From Branchinecta lynchi (Eukaryota > Arthropoda > Branchiopoda > Anostraca > Branchinectidae): a stretch of 64,000 nt of DNA. The notes beneath the pieces are model-generated. The model did no database searches, was not told the origin of the DNA, and worked only from the letters and a program-made list of their open reading frames with translations. Shown here piece by piece: positions 33,660-44,427 of this stretch; positions within the stretch are counted from its first letter, which is position 1; each line of letters opens with the position of its first letter. Location of the stretch: contig JAKZAP010000009.1 in assembly GCA_023053575.1 (NCBI GenBank), positions 15,977,869 to 16,041,868 on the forward strand, in the 5' to 3' direction. Both the position numbers and the translations under genes were made by a program.

Positions 33660-33997
33660 AATTGATGCGGGGGACCGATGGGTGGAGCCAGGTAGATTCA
33701 TGGAGGGGATACTATGCTTTGGACTTGGTCAAATTTCGGCAAAGTCCAGGACTCGCAACTAATTCAAGTCTTAGAGCTAGTGAAAACCACCAAAATCGGA
33801 CTGTTTTTCAGAAAAATCGACTGTTTTTACGTCGATTTAATAGTCGCGACAGAAGGCCGAAAAAATGTGTGGGGTTCTCTTTTGATGGTCAGAGCTTTTG
33901 GGAGGTGTAGATTTTTCTGGCTCATTTTTCAAAGACCGCGGCTTATTTTCTTTACCACCATCTGGCAAGACTGGCCAGACAGTTACTTTATGAAGGC
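33660..33997. other. Spacer between two GGGATCCC elements
   Basis: Contains 'AAAATCGACTGTTTTTACG' words like the TCGATTTTTCG MITE but no ends. Two overlapping plus-strand frames are not credible. Confidence 0.4.
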
Positions 33998-35064
33998 TTT
34001 TTGGGATCCCAAAACGTAAGTGGAGGGATACCTATGACATCGCGAAAGTTGTCCGTTTGTCTGTCCACACGATAAACTCGAGGGGAATGAGATATTTTGA
34101 TGAAACTTGGTGGGAGGATCCTTTGGGTCAAAGTACAGGTCAAGTTCGAAGATGGGCTCTGTAGCCCTATATTTGAGGGTTGGGGAGGGGTTTCAAATTA
34201 AGGGGCAACAAAAATATTTTTGAAAGCTATTGAGATAGTTGATTTAGGGGCAAGGAAACATGCTGAATTCGAATATGAAATTTATTTTCTCGCCGGTCAT
34301 ATAGTTCACCTGGAATCCGGTGAAAACCGGAAAATTTGTGAAAAGTAAAAGTTTAATTATGTAGTTGATAAGAAGTTCGATTTAGGGGAAAGGAGACGTG
34401 ATGAGTTGGAATGTGACATTTATTTTCTCGCCGGACAGTTAGTTCGGCCGGAATCCGGCCAAAACCGGAGAATTTGTTAAAAGTAAAAGTTTTATTTAAA
34501 TTTGATAAGATGTCCGATTTGAGGGTAAGAAAACATCCTGAATTCGCATACGACAATCATTTTCTCACCGGACGTATAGATCGCTCGGAATCCGGCTGAA
34601 ACCGGAAAATTTGTTAAACTAAAAGTTTAATCTGAAGTTGATTAGAGGTTGGATGTAGGGGTAAGGAGACATGCTGAATTCATTTTTTAGCTTTAGTTTT
34701 TTGCCAGACAAGTAGTTTGTCCGGAATCCCTTCCGAAACTGGAAGTTGGGCAGAGTAAGGAAGGAAGGAGATGCGACGTAGGCTATAGGGTAAACCATAT
34801 GCTGAATCCATATCGGAATATTTGACAGCGCAAAACGGATATCTGAATATATCTGAACTTGTTGAAATTCAGCTGGCGTATCCGGTTTGAAGTGTCAAAT
34901 ACGAACTTGGTCTTCTCCGACTACTACCACTGGCCTTAGCCTGGTTGTAAATTTTAAAAGTAAAAATTTTTAAGAAGTCTGTTGAACACCGAATATCTAC
35001 AGGACCGAATTGTCGGGAGCAAATATTAAAATTGTGGGAACCCATCGAAACCTTTGGTCTTGTT
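33998..35064 (-). mobile_element. GGGATCCC element with ~135-bp core units, copy 3
   Basis: TTTTGGGATCCCAAAACG at the start and 'CCTTTGGTCTTGTT' at the end, although the left-end GGGATCCC is mutated to GGGAACCC (35037-35044). The core holds several units and part of its right segment matches 6648-6800 in reverse ('GGATACGCCAGC'). Confidence 0.88.
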
Positions 35065-35261
35065 GTGATTACCGTTGTGCGAATAAAAGTGCGTAACGAA
35101 AATATTCCAGTAGTGGTGGCAGCGGTAGGAGACAAGAAGGGCCGAAATACAGCTCTAATTCAGACGTATCCGGTTGTCACTGTCAAATATGATTCGCAGT
35201 CAGCTTTGGCTGAAGGAAGAGTTATGCGTGGCAGTCTAGTACAGTAGAGGTATGCTTATTT

Positions 35262-35566
35262 AGCTGCGTTCGTTGCACTCCGGGCTATCTCTGGTGTTTC
35301 GTCACCAGTATCCGACTTTTCTCTTATAACGCGTTTTTTTTTTTACCACCGATGAGTTGACGGAAACTTGCTAACTCCTCGCTGAAGCCTGGCACCCGAG
35401 CAGGTTCTGGTTAGTCCGCACCGGTGACTCGGTGAGGTAAAACTGTTGACCGGTTAGTTCAAAAACCGGTTATAAGACTTGTGAGTAGTCACCGGTGGAT
35501 GCAAAAACGGCTTATAAGAAAAGCCGGAGACCACCGGTGAGAACTCCCGTGACAAAGAACGCAGCT
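35262..35566. mobile_element. Putative MITE with AGCTGCGTTC ends and ACCGGT dyads
   Basis: AGCTGCGTTC at 35262 is inverted as GAACGCAGCT at 35557-35566. The interior has repeated ACCGGT/AACCGG dyads and two 'GGCTTATAAG' type words. No flanking duplication is certain. Confidence 0.6.
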
Positions 35567-35762
35567 TTTGAACATTGTTGACTTTGGACTTTGCCATTTT
35601 CATCGTCTTGCTGTGACTAAAGTCAACTATGAGTTAGCCAGAGTAGGTAATTATGGCCTCTAAGAAACGCCTGAATCCGTATTTTGGATCTTCATTCTAC
35701 CAAATTAGCCCAAAATTGCGCTGTTCACATTCAAGTAACTTTTCAAATAAACATACCTCTTA

Positions 35763-36044
35763 GTACACTAAGCTCTTTTTTGAAAACCATGCCCAAATGC
35801 TGGGGCATGGTGGCAGGGTTTCCTCATTCGTATATTATGTACCCCTTGTTCTCCAGAGGGTATTTCGGTATACAGTGCTTTGGTAACTAGACAAACCAAG
35901 ATTATTTTGACTTTAAGATTGCTGTATACTAGTACCCATCTGAGGAATAATAGGTACGAAGTGGTAGTGATCCGAGTACCATGATCACTCCTGTCAGCAT
36001 GCCCCAGCGTTATAGCAATGGTGTAAAGAAAGAGCTAAGTGTAC
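35763..36044. mobile_element. TA-flanked MITE with GTACACTAAGCTCTTT ends
   Basis: GTACACTAAGCTCTTT and AAAGAGCTAAGTGTAC are inverted with one mismatch and lie between TA dinucleotides. Internal arms repeat CATGCCC/GGGGCATG. No coding sequence. Confidence 0.75.
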
Positions 36045-37248
36045 TAGACTTATGCGTAGTAACTGCGTTGAACGGATAATTCAGCAGATTTTGTTTTGGC
36101 GATATTTCCGATTGTCCTGTTCAGCTTCAAGCGCATAACGCTAGGGACAGAGCAAAATAACACTAACAGAAATGTTATTTGTTAAAACTGCGCATCCTTG
36201 TTTTAAATGTCTTCATGTATTTCCGATTGTCCTCTGCAGGCTCAAGCACAAAATAATGATGGGGACAGAGCAAAATAACACCATGTAGTAGCGCCAAGAC
36301 CTATGCTTTCCGTGCTTCGCAAACGGGCCATACTCATAGCGCCGCCCACTATGATTGTGACATTGGGTTGGTCATTAATAATTAATTATCAGAAGCGATT
36401 TTATTCTTAGTTCAGAAAATATAAAAGACGCAAAAGAATATCCATTTCCCCTTGGAAACGTAGATTTTGGTGGAATATCCTGGAAGCTCAGGTTTTGGAT
36501 ATCCGGCTGAAAAAAAAATAGATTTTGGTAAAGCATCCTGGGTACTGAGGTTTTTAGGAATATCCTTTGTGGTGCAATAGCGGGAGCTGTGTTAACGGAG
36601 AGCAGGAACAGAAGAGCGGTTTCGACGCAGATTAGATTGAGATACGAGTTAGAAATAAGCCAAAGAAAAGCTCTTGTGAAGAATCAGGAATTTTGTGATA
36701 CTAATTTATCAATATAGTAAGTCAGCTCGAACTACCAACGAAAGACTACGATCCCAAATACGCCTTTGAAGAGCCGAGAGATTCCCCCGTTCGCACGCTA
36801 CCGTTATGTTCGCAAGTTGGGCTTAGCCCCCGGTCAGAGTACCGACATTGAACCGGCAACGAAAGGTCCATCGCGGGACCTCTGAAGTAAAGAGGAATAA
36901 CTTCACCCGCTCACTGGTAACGAGTGGGCAAAACCCCTTTATTACATGATTGCGGCATTTAAAGCGAGTCAAACTTGCGGGTTTAGAAATTTCTGGTAAG
37001 GCTGAGATGCGGTCTGCACAAAACGATGAAACAGGGGAGGTTGTATCTTTTTTTTTTGCTGTATTCATGTATGAAGTTATTGGCGCCAGCGCCATGCATG
37101 ACTGATTGAGTTTCAGTAGGGAAGTTTTCTATCGCTATTGGTGCTAGCGTAGTCTTGGTGTTACTCCTATTGTTATTTTAACTGACTATTCGGGTAAAAA
37201 ACGCAGCGTTCCAGGGACTTATAATCCCCTATTATCGTCACAATTCTG
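36045..37248. other. Local direct repeats; no gene
   Basis: 'TTTCCGATTGTCCT' with 'GGGACAGAGCAAAATAACA' occurs twice (36107-36160 and 36221-36276). 'AGATTTTGGT(G/A)' with 'ATCCTGG' occurs twice near 36463-36545. Frames here are short and unsupported. Confidence 0.45.
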
Positions 37249-38127
37249 TTTTTGGGATCCCAAAACGTGGAGGGATACCTGTGACATCGTAAAAGTTGTC
37301 CGTCTGTTAACACGATTAACTCTCGAAGAGAATGAGATATTTTGATGAAACTTGGTATGAGGACTCTTTGGGTCAAGGATAAAGTCAAGTTATTAGATGG
37401 GCTCTGTAGCCTTACATTTAGGGGTGGGGGAGTGGGTTTAAATTAAGGGTCAAATTTTGTTTTAAACAGCTAATGTGATAGTCGTCATAGGGTAAGAAGA
37501 CATGCTGAACACGAATATGCAAAACATTTTCTCGTCTGACAAGTAGTTCGCCCGGAATCCAGAAAAACCGGAAAGTTCGTTAAAAGTAAAAGTTTCATTT
37601 GAAGTTGATTATATAATCGATTTAGGGGTAAGAAGACATGCTGAACACGATGCTGAAAAGCATTTTCCACCCTGACAACTAGTTCGCCCGGAATCGGAAA
37701 ATTTGTTAAAAGTAATGAGTTTTATTTGAAATTGATTAGATAACAGATATAGGGTAAGAAGAGACGCTGAGTCTGTAAATGACAATTATTTTTAACCGGA
37801 CATATAATTCGTTCGGAATCCCGTTTTAACCGGGGTTTTTTTTTAGAAGCTAAATTTTTATTTGAAATTGATTAGATGTTCTTTATGGGATAAGGAGATA
37901 CCGTACGCTGAATTCGATTCTGAATTTTCTTTTTTTGCTGGACAAGTAGTTCGCTCGGAATTCGGCCGAAACCGGAAATTTGGCAGAAGTAAAGCGGGAA
38001 GTTTCGGTCAGTATCGTCAAAATAGATATGGCTTATAGAGGTACATCTGAATTTCGTTTTCTCTAATGATTAGCCTGGCGAAGACAGACCCAGTTGTCTG
38101 GATCAAACATAAGATTTTTGGGATCCC
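37249..38127 (-). mobile_element. GGGATCCC element, copy 4, truncated at its left-end side
   Basis: TTTTGGGATCCCAAAACG at 37249 onward and core units with CATGCTGAACACGA. The last recognisable part is 'AGATTTTTGGGATCCCGTG', after which the usual 'CCTTTGGTCTTGTT' is missing. Confidence 0.85.
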
Positions 38128-38981
38128 GTGTGAAAAAAATGGCGGGTTACAAATAAATTACTTCTTACTTGCTTATAGCCGAGCGAGGCGGGAAACAGCC
38201 AGGAAAGTTTGTAATCTGTGAGAAACCTAGTAGAGTTTCTAAGAAGTCATGGTATGTTTGAAAATTGGATAGAAACTGTGTCTACTATTATACCACTTCT
38301 TTGCCCAAGTAAAATGTATTTTGCTATTTATTCACCAGGGACGACGTGGCTGGACACTTTTCTGCAAGTCGCCGAGTCTAAGTGACCTGCAAATAACTAT
38401 ATCTTAGACTAACTATCATATATGTCATATTTATAGCAGTAATTACTATTCTGTACTATCAGGACCTAATGAGACCCCTGTTCTTGTCCGATTCAAATCA
38501 CTAAGGAACCGCTCTGTGGGTGATGGTTGTTTATTATCTCAGAAATAGTTTATCATACATTTTTAGAAATTCGGTATGAAGTTCAACCACGATTTATGAG
38601 GTATGTGTAATCATGGGGATATTGACAAATCTTGGACGGTTTTTAATGATGCGTATTAAAGAAAAGATGTGCCAGTAATTTCTGTTCTTTCATAATTTTT
38701 TTTCTCGACTACTTTCGGGCAGTAGCCCCTCGTTTTTGAAATCCTTTAATTAATAAGGAAATAAATGCCAAGTAATTCAACGAGGAAAGAAGTCAATCAA
38801 AGACTTCTTCCCTGGAATCCTGAGTGAAAGTTCGTCTAGTAAAATAATAGTTGCGTTTCTGATCCGAATTCTCGATTCTGAATTGCCGATTCTCGTACAA
38901 ATTACCGTTTTTGCTCCTCTGACTTCTCTATTCTCGCTTTTGACAAAAACACTGATTTTGCAGCTCGTCCGCAATCCTGTA
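38128..38981. other. No recognised feature
   Basis: AT-rich unique-looking sequence without a supported exon. Confidence 0.45.
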
Positions 38982-39139
38982 CACTGTAAAAAAAAAGCTT
39001 GCAGTATTTGCTACTGGGATTAACCTTATCTTTATTGAGATAAGATTACCCCTAATTCGGATTAATCTTATCCCAATACAGATAAGATTAATCCCAGTAG
39101 CAAATACTACATCTTTATTCGGAGAAACTTTTTACAGTG
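38982..39139. mobile_element. TA-flanked hairpin MITE, copy 2
   Basis: CACTGTAAAAAAA and TTTTTACAGTG ends between TA dinucleotides. Long inverted arms ('TTTGCTACTGGGATTAA' and its inverse) can fold almost end to end. Same family as 22554-22677. Confidence 0.85.
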
Positions 39140-39141
39140 TA

Positions 39142-39743
39142 TACGTGTTTATGCATATTGAACACTGCACCCTGTTGACCAATCAGGGAGGAGAACGGAG
39201 AGAGGAGAATCGAGAATCCACCACTGGAGCAACTTCTCGTCACGAGGCATGCCTCGTTCTCAATTCTGACGAAAAGGCAAGAAAAGGAGTATTCACTTCA
39301 TCTGAACAGTCCAAAAACGCAAAATAGGAGAATCGCAAGGAGAATTCGGATCAAAAACGCAATTAATAAAGGCGAAGCACCAGGAATGTCTGCGTGCATG
39401 GAATGTTCTGAAAAGATACTGGACACTGCACTAAACACTCACTTTCACCGAATTAGTTTTCTGCCAGGCTTTCGGTCTTCAGGTAACAGGTCTTTTTCTT
39501 TTTACCAAGCACGTGAAAAAGCAAAATATTTTGTGCTGACCAGGTTCGAACCCTTGATTCTTCGCCCGAAGATGTCAATCGATGTCGCAAATGACGTGAC
39601 AAGCCCAACAGGGTTGCTTCTTCAGTTTTATTGTATCAACACAAAAAGAGAAAAGGCGACAAGTGCAAAATTATTCTGAATATCTAATCGCCAATTTTAG
39701 ATCATGCTTCCCGAACAAAACTTTTGGCCAGCGATAACTCGTG
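39142..39743. other. No recognised feature
   Basis: Repeated GAGAATC/GATTC words near 38870-39350. Two plus-strand frames lack support. Confidence 0.4.
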
Positions 39744-40550
39744 GTTTTTGGGATGCCAGAACGTAAGTGGAGAGATACCGATGACATCGCAAAAGTTGTC
39801 CGTCCGTCTGTGAGACCGATAACTCTCGAAGGGAGTGAGATATTTTGATGAAACTTGGTGTGAGGATTCTTTGGGTCAAGGGAAAGGTCGAGTTCGTAGA
39901 TGGGCTGTGTAGCCGTACATTTAAGGGTGGGGGAGGGGATTGAAATGAAAGGGCAAACAAAATGTTTTTAAACAGCTAATGAGATACTCGATTAAGGGGT
40001 GAAGAAGACATGATGAACACTTATGTGAAAATCATTTTCTACCCGGACAAGTAGTTCGCCCGGAAATCCGGCCAAAACCGGAAAATTTGTTAAAAGTAAA
40101 AGTTTTATTTGTAGTTGATTAGATGCTGAATCCGTATATGACAACCATTTTTTTTACCCGGACATATAGTTCGCCGGGAATCCGGCTGAAACCGCAAAAT
40201 TTGTTCAAGTGACATTGTTATTTGAAGTTAATTAGATGTTCGATATAGGGGTAATACCCTGAATTCGTTTTTCGAATTTGGCCGAAACTGGAAAATCGGC
40301 AGAAGTAAGGCAGGAAGTTTCGATCTGTTTTGTCAACATAGATATGACATTTAGGGGAAAGCACACATGCTGAATCCATATCTGAACTTGGTTTTCCCAG
40401 ATGATTAGCTATTGGCCTTAATCTGTTTCTGAATTTAAAAGTACAAATGTTCAAAGAGTCTGGCGAAGACCAGATCTGGCGAAGACAAGACCCGATTGTC
40501 TGGATCAGATATTGAATTTTTGGGATCCCGTAGAAAACTTTGGTCTTGTT
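39744..40550 (-). mobile_element. GGGATCCC element with core units, copy 5
   Basis: Begins with a mutated TTTTTGGGATGCCAGAACG and ends 'TTTGGTCTTGTT'. The core has fewer, diverged units. It stops ~95 bases before the assembly gap. Confidence 0.85.
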
Positions 40551-40644
40551 ACTTTCGCGATGGCGCGGTTTGATCCGTCACGGTTTTGACCGCATACGTA
40601 TAGAGGCAGTAGGCTTGAAAGACAAAATACGGAGAGCGATATAG

Positions 40645-40744
40645 NNNNNNNNNNNNNNNNNNNNNNNNNNNNNNNNNNNNNNNNNNNNNNNNNNNNNNNN
40701 NNNNNNNNNNNNNNNNNNNNNNNNNNNNNNNNNNNNNNNNNNNN
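40645..40744. other. Assembly gap (100 N)
   Basis: Exactly 100 undetermined bases, the usual placeholder for unknown length. It cuts the polymerase gene on its right. The frame to the left is repeat sequence, so at least the rest of the polymerase, and perhaps more of the element, is missing. Confidence 0.98.
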
Positions 40745-42439
40745 GTAAGCAAATGGCTTCTGTTTGGCCACTTTTATTGTTTTCTTCCCGTTTACTTGAT
40801 TGTACTCTTCGTTATAAGACTCAAAGTCGGCTATTATGCAATAAGGTACTTTCATTTGTTTTGCAATATTTTTATATTGTATACTTGAACCTTCAGGAGG
40901 CATTATAATATCAGGATCTTCGCAATTATTTTTACTTTCATGTTTTTCAAAGCATTCTTCCTTCTTAAAATGCCTTCCGCAATAAGTGCAGAGGTATGTC
41001 TTTGTTTTCTTTTTAGATATTTGAGGACCAACTAATCTGCTCAGATCCTTTACCAGTACATAATGATTATCGAAATATAATAAATTAATAACATGTTTAG
41101 CTGTTTTGCCATTGATTGTACTTTTTAGTATATGACTTCTGATAATTTTCTCTTTTTCAATTTGAAATAAACAAATCTTAATGTTGTATCTATTTTCAAA
41201 TTTGTGTATATCTTTAGTATCCATTGGGAAGTTGGTAACCCCTTCGAAATCAAATTGGTTCTCATATTGCTTATATTTCGAAAGTCTCTCAGCGTTGTCC
41301 TTGGTTGGGTATAAATGTGCTAAGATGGACCAAAGAAAGCATTTTTGATCTAAATTTTTTATATTTATGCACGCTTTTTTATTTTTTACGAAATCTGGCA
41401 GTATTTTAAACGTTCCTCCCATGTAAGATTCTATTCGTGTCATCCTATAATCAATTCCTTCATACCGACTAAATTGTAGCCCAGATCGAGGGGTATTACT
41501 TAAAGAACTCAGTCTCTTGTTATTATCATCCAAATGATTATGAGTAAGAATGCTATTTTTATTTAAAATCCAAGAAGTACTGTTGTAATATACTACTACT
41601 TCTTCATCATTCTCCTGTCGATGGAAAATAACCCGAGTTACAAACTGAACTCTATATTGATTTATTTCGTTCATTCGCCGCTGTATATCTGCGAAAGTAA
41701 AAGCAATAAGAGTATGCTCGTCAACTCCATTACCTTGAACTGAAACGTTTACAGTGAATATATTCTCACTTTCGCTAAAAATAGTAGGCTGCTGTTCTTC
41801 TTCAGTTCTAAATAAATGATCAGGAATTAATTTTTCTACTTGGATTTTTTTCTTATTTATGAAGAGAGTTGATAAACCAATTGGTTTCTGTCTACTGTTG
41901 TCACGTCTTTCTGTTTGATCTCTTATGATATCTCTATTTTTCTGTACGGAATCTTTATGTTTGGTAATAATATTATTATAGTATTCTCCAACTCTTTTTA
42001 GTACTTCTTCTCGGTTTCCGCGAGTTGATAGGTTCTTGTTTTTCAGAAATTTCTTTAATTCGCTTGTCTCTTTTTCTTTGTTATCATTGTATTCTTGTTT
42101 TAGTTTTGTAATGGTGATATTATTTTCTTTTATCTCATCTTCCAGAATGGTTCGTAATCTCGGTTCTGGTTTGTAGTCGGATGGTCTGTTCTTATTATGA
42201 GTTCTTTCGTTTCTGCGTTCAATTTTAATTTTATCTTCAGCTATCAAAATATACTTATTAAGATGGTTTATTATATTATTTGTTATTTCATGTTTCTTAG
42301 CTCCATTTGTTTTGATTTTATTAATTTTCGCATAAGTCCGCAGTTCATTATATGTGTATAGCGATAATCTTTGTATAACCGCTTTGTTGTTTGATATAAC
42401 CTTTTTACAAAGCTGAATAACCTCTGCAGTATTCATCAT
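40745..42439 (-). CDS. Polinton-like protein-primed DNA polymerase B, N-terminal part
   Basis: 565 codons are visible from an ATG-ATG start, then the gap. Two SAP-like helical segments lie near residues 25-61 and 125-154 and could bind DNA. Residues ~355-470 hold QKCFLWSILAHLYP and DNHYVLVKDLSRL, spaced like a Cys-His hydrolase-type module. C2H2-like zinc ligands follow (CTYCGRHF...KHESKNNC, ~484-506). PYCIIADFESY (~532-542) is the Exo I motif of type-B polymerases. This order is familiar from metazoan Polinton/Maverick and adintovirus-like polymerases, which replicate linear DNA from a protein primer. The remaining exonuclease motifs, TPR insertions and polymerase active site would lie in the gap. 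The visible part has no stop or frameshift. Confidence 0.85.
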
Positions 42440-42709
42440 TTAATAGGGGAACATTTTTATTAATAAATTTCCCAGTCTGCGTTTTCTCAACCGTAAAGAA
42501 AAGCATTGGTTTTCCAAATCCTTTACTATGTATTTTCCGACGCCCTTATGGGTTTCGCACATGCTTTACTACTAGTCACGGGTTTCCTTTATTCTTTACT
42601 ACTCTTGACGAAATCGGCATTTGGTTACTACTCTTGACGAAATCGGCATTTGGTTACTACTCTTTATTTTGTTAGAAATATTTTTCGAAACAATTTTATT
42701 ATATTATAA
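42440..42709. promoter_or_regulatory. Divergent intergenic region with two 29-bp direct repeats
   Basis: It separates the polymerase start (minus) from the next gene (plus). Two identical 29-bp units occupy 42602-42630 and 42631-42659 (CTCTTGACGAAATCGG... to ...GGTTACTA), preceded by two partial CTTTACTACT units. An AT-rich TATTATATTATAA ends at the plus-strand ATG. It is likely to hold both promoters; no factor is identified. Confidence 0.55.
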
Positions 42710-43129
42710 ATGGAAGAATTAGAAAAGAAAATGTATGTTTACCGTCGCAGTTACAAGTACTACAATCGTATAAGTAATAGCTTACTTGTATCCAAATTCC
42801 TCTTTTCAGCAGCAGGAATGTCTGCGTTTCTAGTGCTACCGCTAGCTTCTTTAAGTTTGGGTGCTGTTATCATCGAAATAATTGAAAAGCAATTAAGCAT
42901 TGCTGATAGAAAAGCAGAATTTAGGACTATTTATGATTTTTATACTGAGTTGTTGTCAATGCTAAAATGCGGACAGTTAACAATTGAGGAGGTAATTCAG
43001 AGAGAAACAGAGATGCGTAAAACCTTTCGATTTTTTCCTCGCGAAAAATACATGAAACAAGTCCGTCTGAATGGCTATAAATATTGCAAGAATACATCAA
43101 TAGTTCAGAAGAATGTTCCACCAGTGTGA
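42710..43129 (+). CDS. Small predicted membrane protein of the Polinton-like element
   Basis: 139 codons, ATG in context AAATGG, no introns. Residues ~22-57 form one long hydrophobic stretch (LLVSKFLFSAAG, then FLVLPLASLSLGAVIIEII), enough for one or two membrane segments. A charged helical region follows (KQLSIADRKAEF, EEVIQRETEMRKTF) with a basic tail. Small hydrophobic proteins are common in viral and Polinton gene sets, but I recognise no named family. It is divergent from the polymerase and convergent with the next gene (92 bases between stops). It is probably an element gene rather than a host gene because of its compact layout. Confidence 0.65.
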   Translation: MEELEKKMYVYRRSYKYYNRISNSLLVSKFLFSAAGMSAFLVLPLASLSLGAVIIEIIEKQLSIADRKAEFRTIYDFYTELLSMLKCGQLTIEEVIQRETEMRKTFRFFPREKYMKQVRLNGYKYCKNTSIVQKNVPPV

Positions 43130-43220
43130 CTCTTCACACATAACCACCACCTAGCAACAAAATCTAGCTTATAACTCAATCAATGAAACACCAATTTATT
43201 GAGAAAACTTAATTCAACAT

Positions 43221-43997
43221 TTATAGACTCAGATTATCAAAATCAATCAACACTTCATCGGATAAGAAAACTTGCGCAGGATGCTCCTTGAGTAATGAAG
43301 ACAATATCTCATCCTCTTGGATCGCTTTGCGAATAGCTTTTTCATTTTCGACGATGCAATAGTACCCTTTCCCACAGAAAGCTATTCCAGGATATTCGCG
43401 GACTAATCCATACAACTGAAGATATCTTCTTATTGTTGATTTGCTTTCTCCATATTTCTTAAATCGTTCTTCAAGAAAACACTTGTGCAGATTCTCAGGG
43501 TTGTCATTGAACAGTTTTTGCATGTACGCATACACTTCACCTTTTTTCGCTTTTAGTAACACTGATAAATAATCCAAATACACCTCCACTTTATTTAAAT
43601 CAATAATTAAACGTTCTGCTTGTTCCAAACTGACTCCACATATTTTGCTGCTCAGCACCTTCTTGATGCTTACGTCCACTTTGAAGTTTCCAAACCTTCG
43701 CGAAGCATGTAAATTCGCTTTAATATCGGCTAAAAACTGCACGCTCTTCTCTTTTTTCTTGTCAACAGAGGAACACGCTGTCGTACGGTCTTCACCTTCG
43801 ACTTCATCTGAGGCTGTGACTACCTTACTCCACAGCGAAAGGAATGTTTCTTGCTCCGATTTCTCCAGTTTGAACAACCCATTCATATACTTTTTCGGAA
43901 TGGTTGCTGTTTTCTTCTGAATACCTTCGCTGTTCATCTGAAAATAAAAATCTTTTAACGACCTTGATGATTCCTTTACAGAATTTTTGAAGACCAT
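43221..43997 (-). CDS. 258-residue protein of unknown function with a possible helix-turn-helix
   Basis: Intact frame from an ATG at 43997 to a stop at 43221, no introns. The protein is helical and charged. Around residues ~185-215, KYGESKSTIRRYLQLYGLV reads like a helix-turn-helix recognition segment, followed by GKGYYCIVENEKAIRKAI, which could form a wing. This would suit a DNA-binding or regulatory role, but it is an inference. The N-terminal half (MVFKNSVKESSRSLKDFYFQ; LEKSEQETFLSLWSKVV) is not recognised. The 5' end overlaps the first of three 66-67-bp repeats, so the repeat unit contributes to its start region. Confidence 0.7.
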   Translation of the reverse strand: MVFKNSVKESSRSLKDFYFQMNSEGIQKKTATIPKKYMNGLFKLEKSEQETFLSLWSKVVTASDEVEGEDRTTACSSVDKKKEKSVQFLADIKANLHASRRFGNFKVDVSIKKVLSSKICGVSLEQAERLIIDLNKVEVYLDYLSVLLKAKKGEVYAYMQKLFNDNPENLHKCFLEERFKKYGESKSTIRRYLQLYGLVREYPGIAFCGKGYYCIVENEKAIRKAIQEDEILSSLLKEHPAQVFLSDEVLIDFDNLSL

Positions 43998-44166
43998 TTG
44001 ATTCCTACTTCATCTCGTGTGACACGCTTCGCAACATTATCTGACCCAGATAATTCCTTTACAGAATTTCCTACGTCATCTCGTGTGATGCGCTTCGCAA
44101 CATTATCTAACCCATTAAAAATTCTTTACAGAATTTCCTACGTCATCTCGTGTGATGCGCTTCGTC
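43974..44166. repeat. Three 66-67-bp direct repeats with TACGTCA sites
   Basis: Units share 'CTTTACAGAATTT', 'CTACGTCATCTCGTGTGA' and 'CGCTTCGCAACATTATCT'. The block beginning CTAC starts at 44005, 44071 and 44138. TACGTCA, a CRE/ATF-like core, is intact in units 2 and 3 (44072-44078, 44139-44145) and mutated to TACTTCA in unit 1. The array lies upstream of the minus-strand gene and runs into its first codons. Confidence 0.8.
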
Positions 44167-44371
44167 ATCTGATAACTCGTTTGGTATATTTGATATTTGC
44201 GTAATTTTTTGTTTCAGATGCAGCTATTCCTATCTTGCTAGATATCCTTGTTTTTATCGCTAGAAAACTAAAAAATACTTACATTGGAAATTTTTTCTTT
44301 CTTCAACACCTTCTTAATCTCAACTTGTTTACAAATGTCTCCTTAACCAGATGCGCGACACTATATATATA

Positions 44372-44384
44372 TTCGCGAATCTTC
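44372..44384. promoter_or_regulatory. Heat-shock element 1 (three units)
   Basis: TTC-GC-GAA-TC-TTC: three alternating pentamer cores with correct 2-base spacing, the minimal HSF trimer site. It follows a TATATATATAT run (44362-44371). Confidence 0.6.
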
Positions 44385-44427
44385 TCCGCCGAGTCTTGTT
44401 ATCTGCTGGAGGTGACGCATCTAAATA

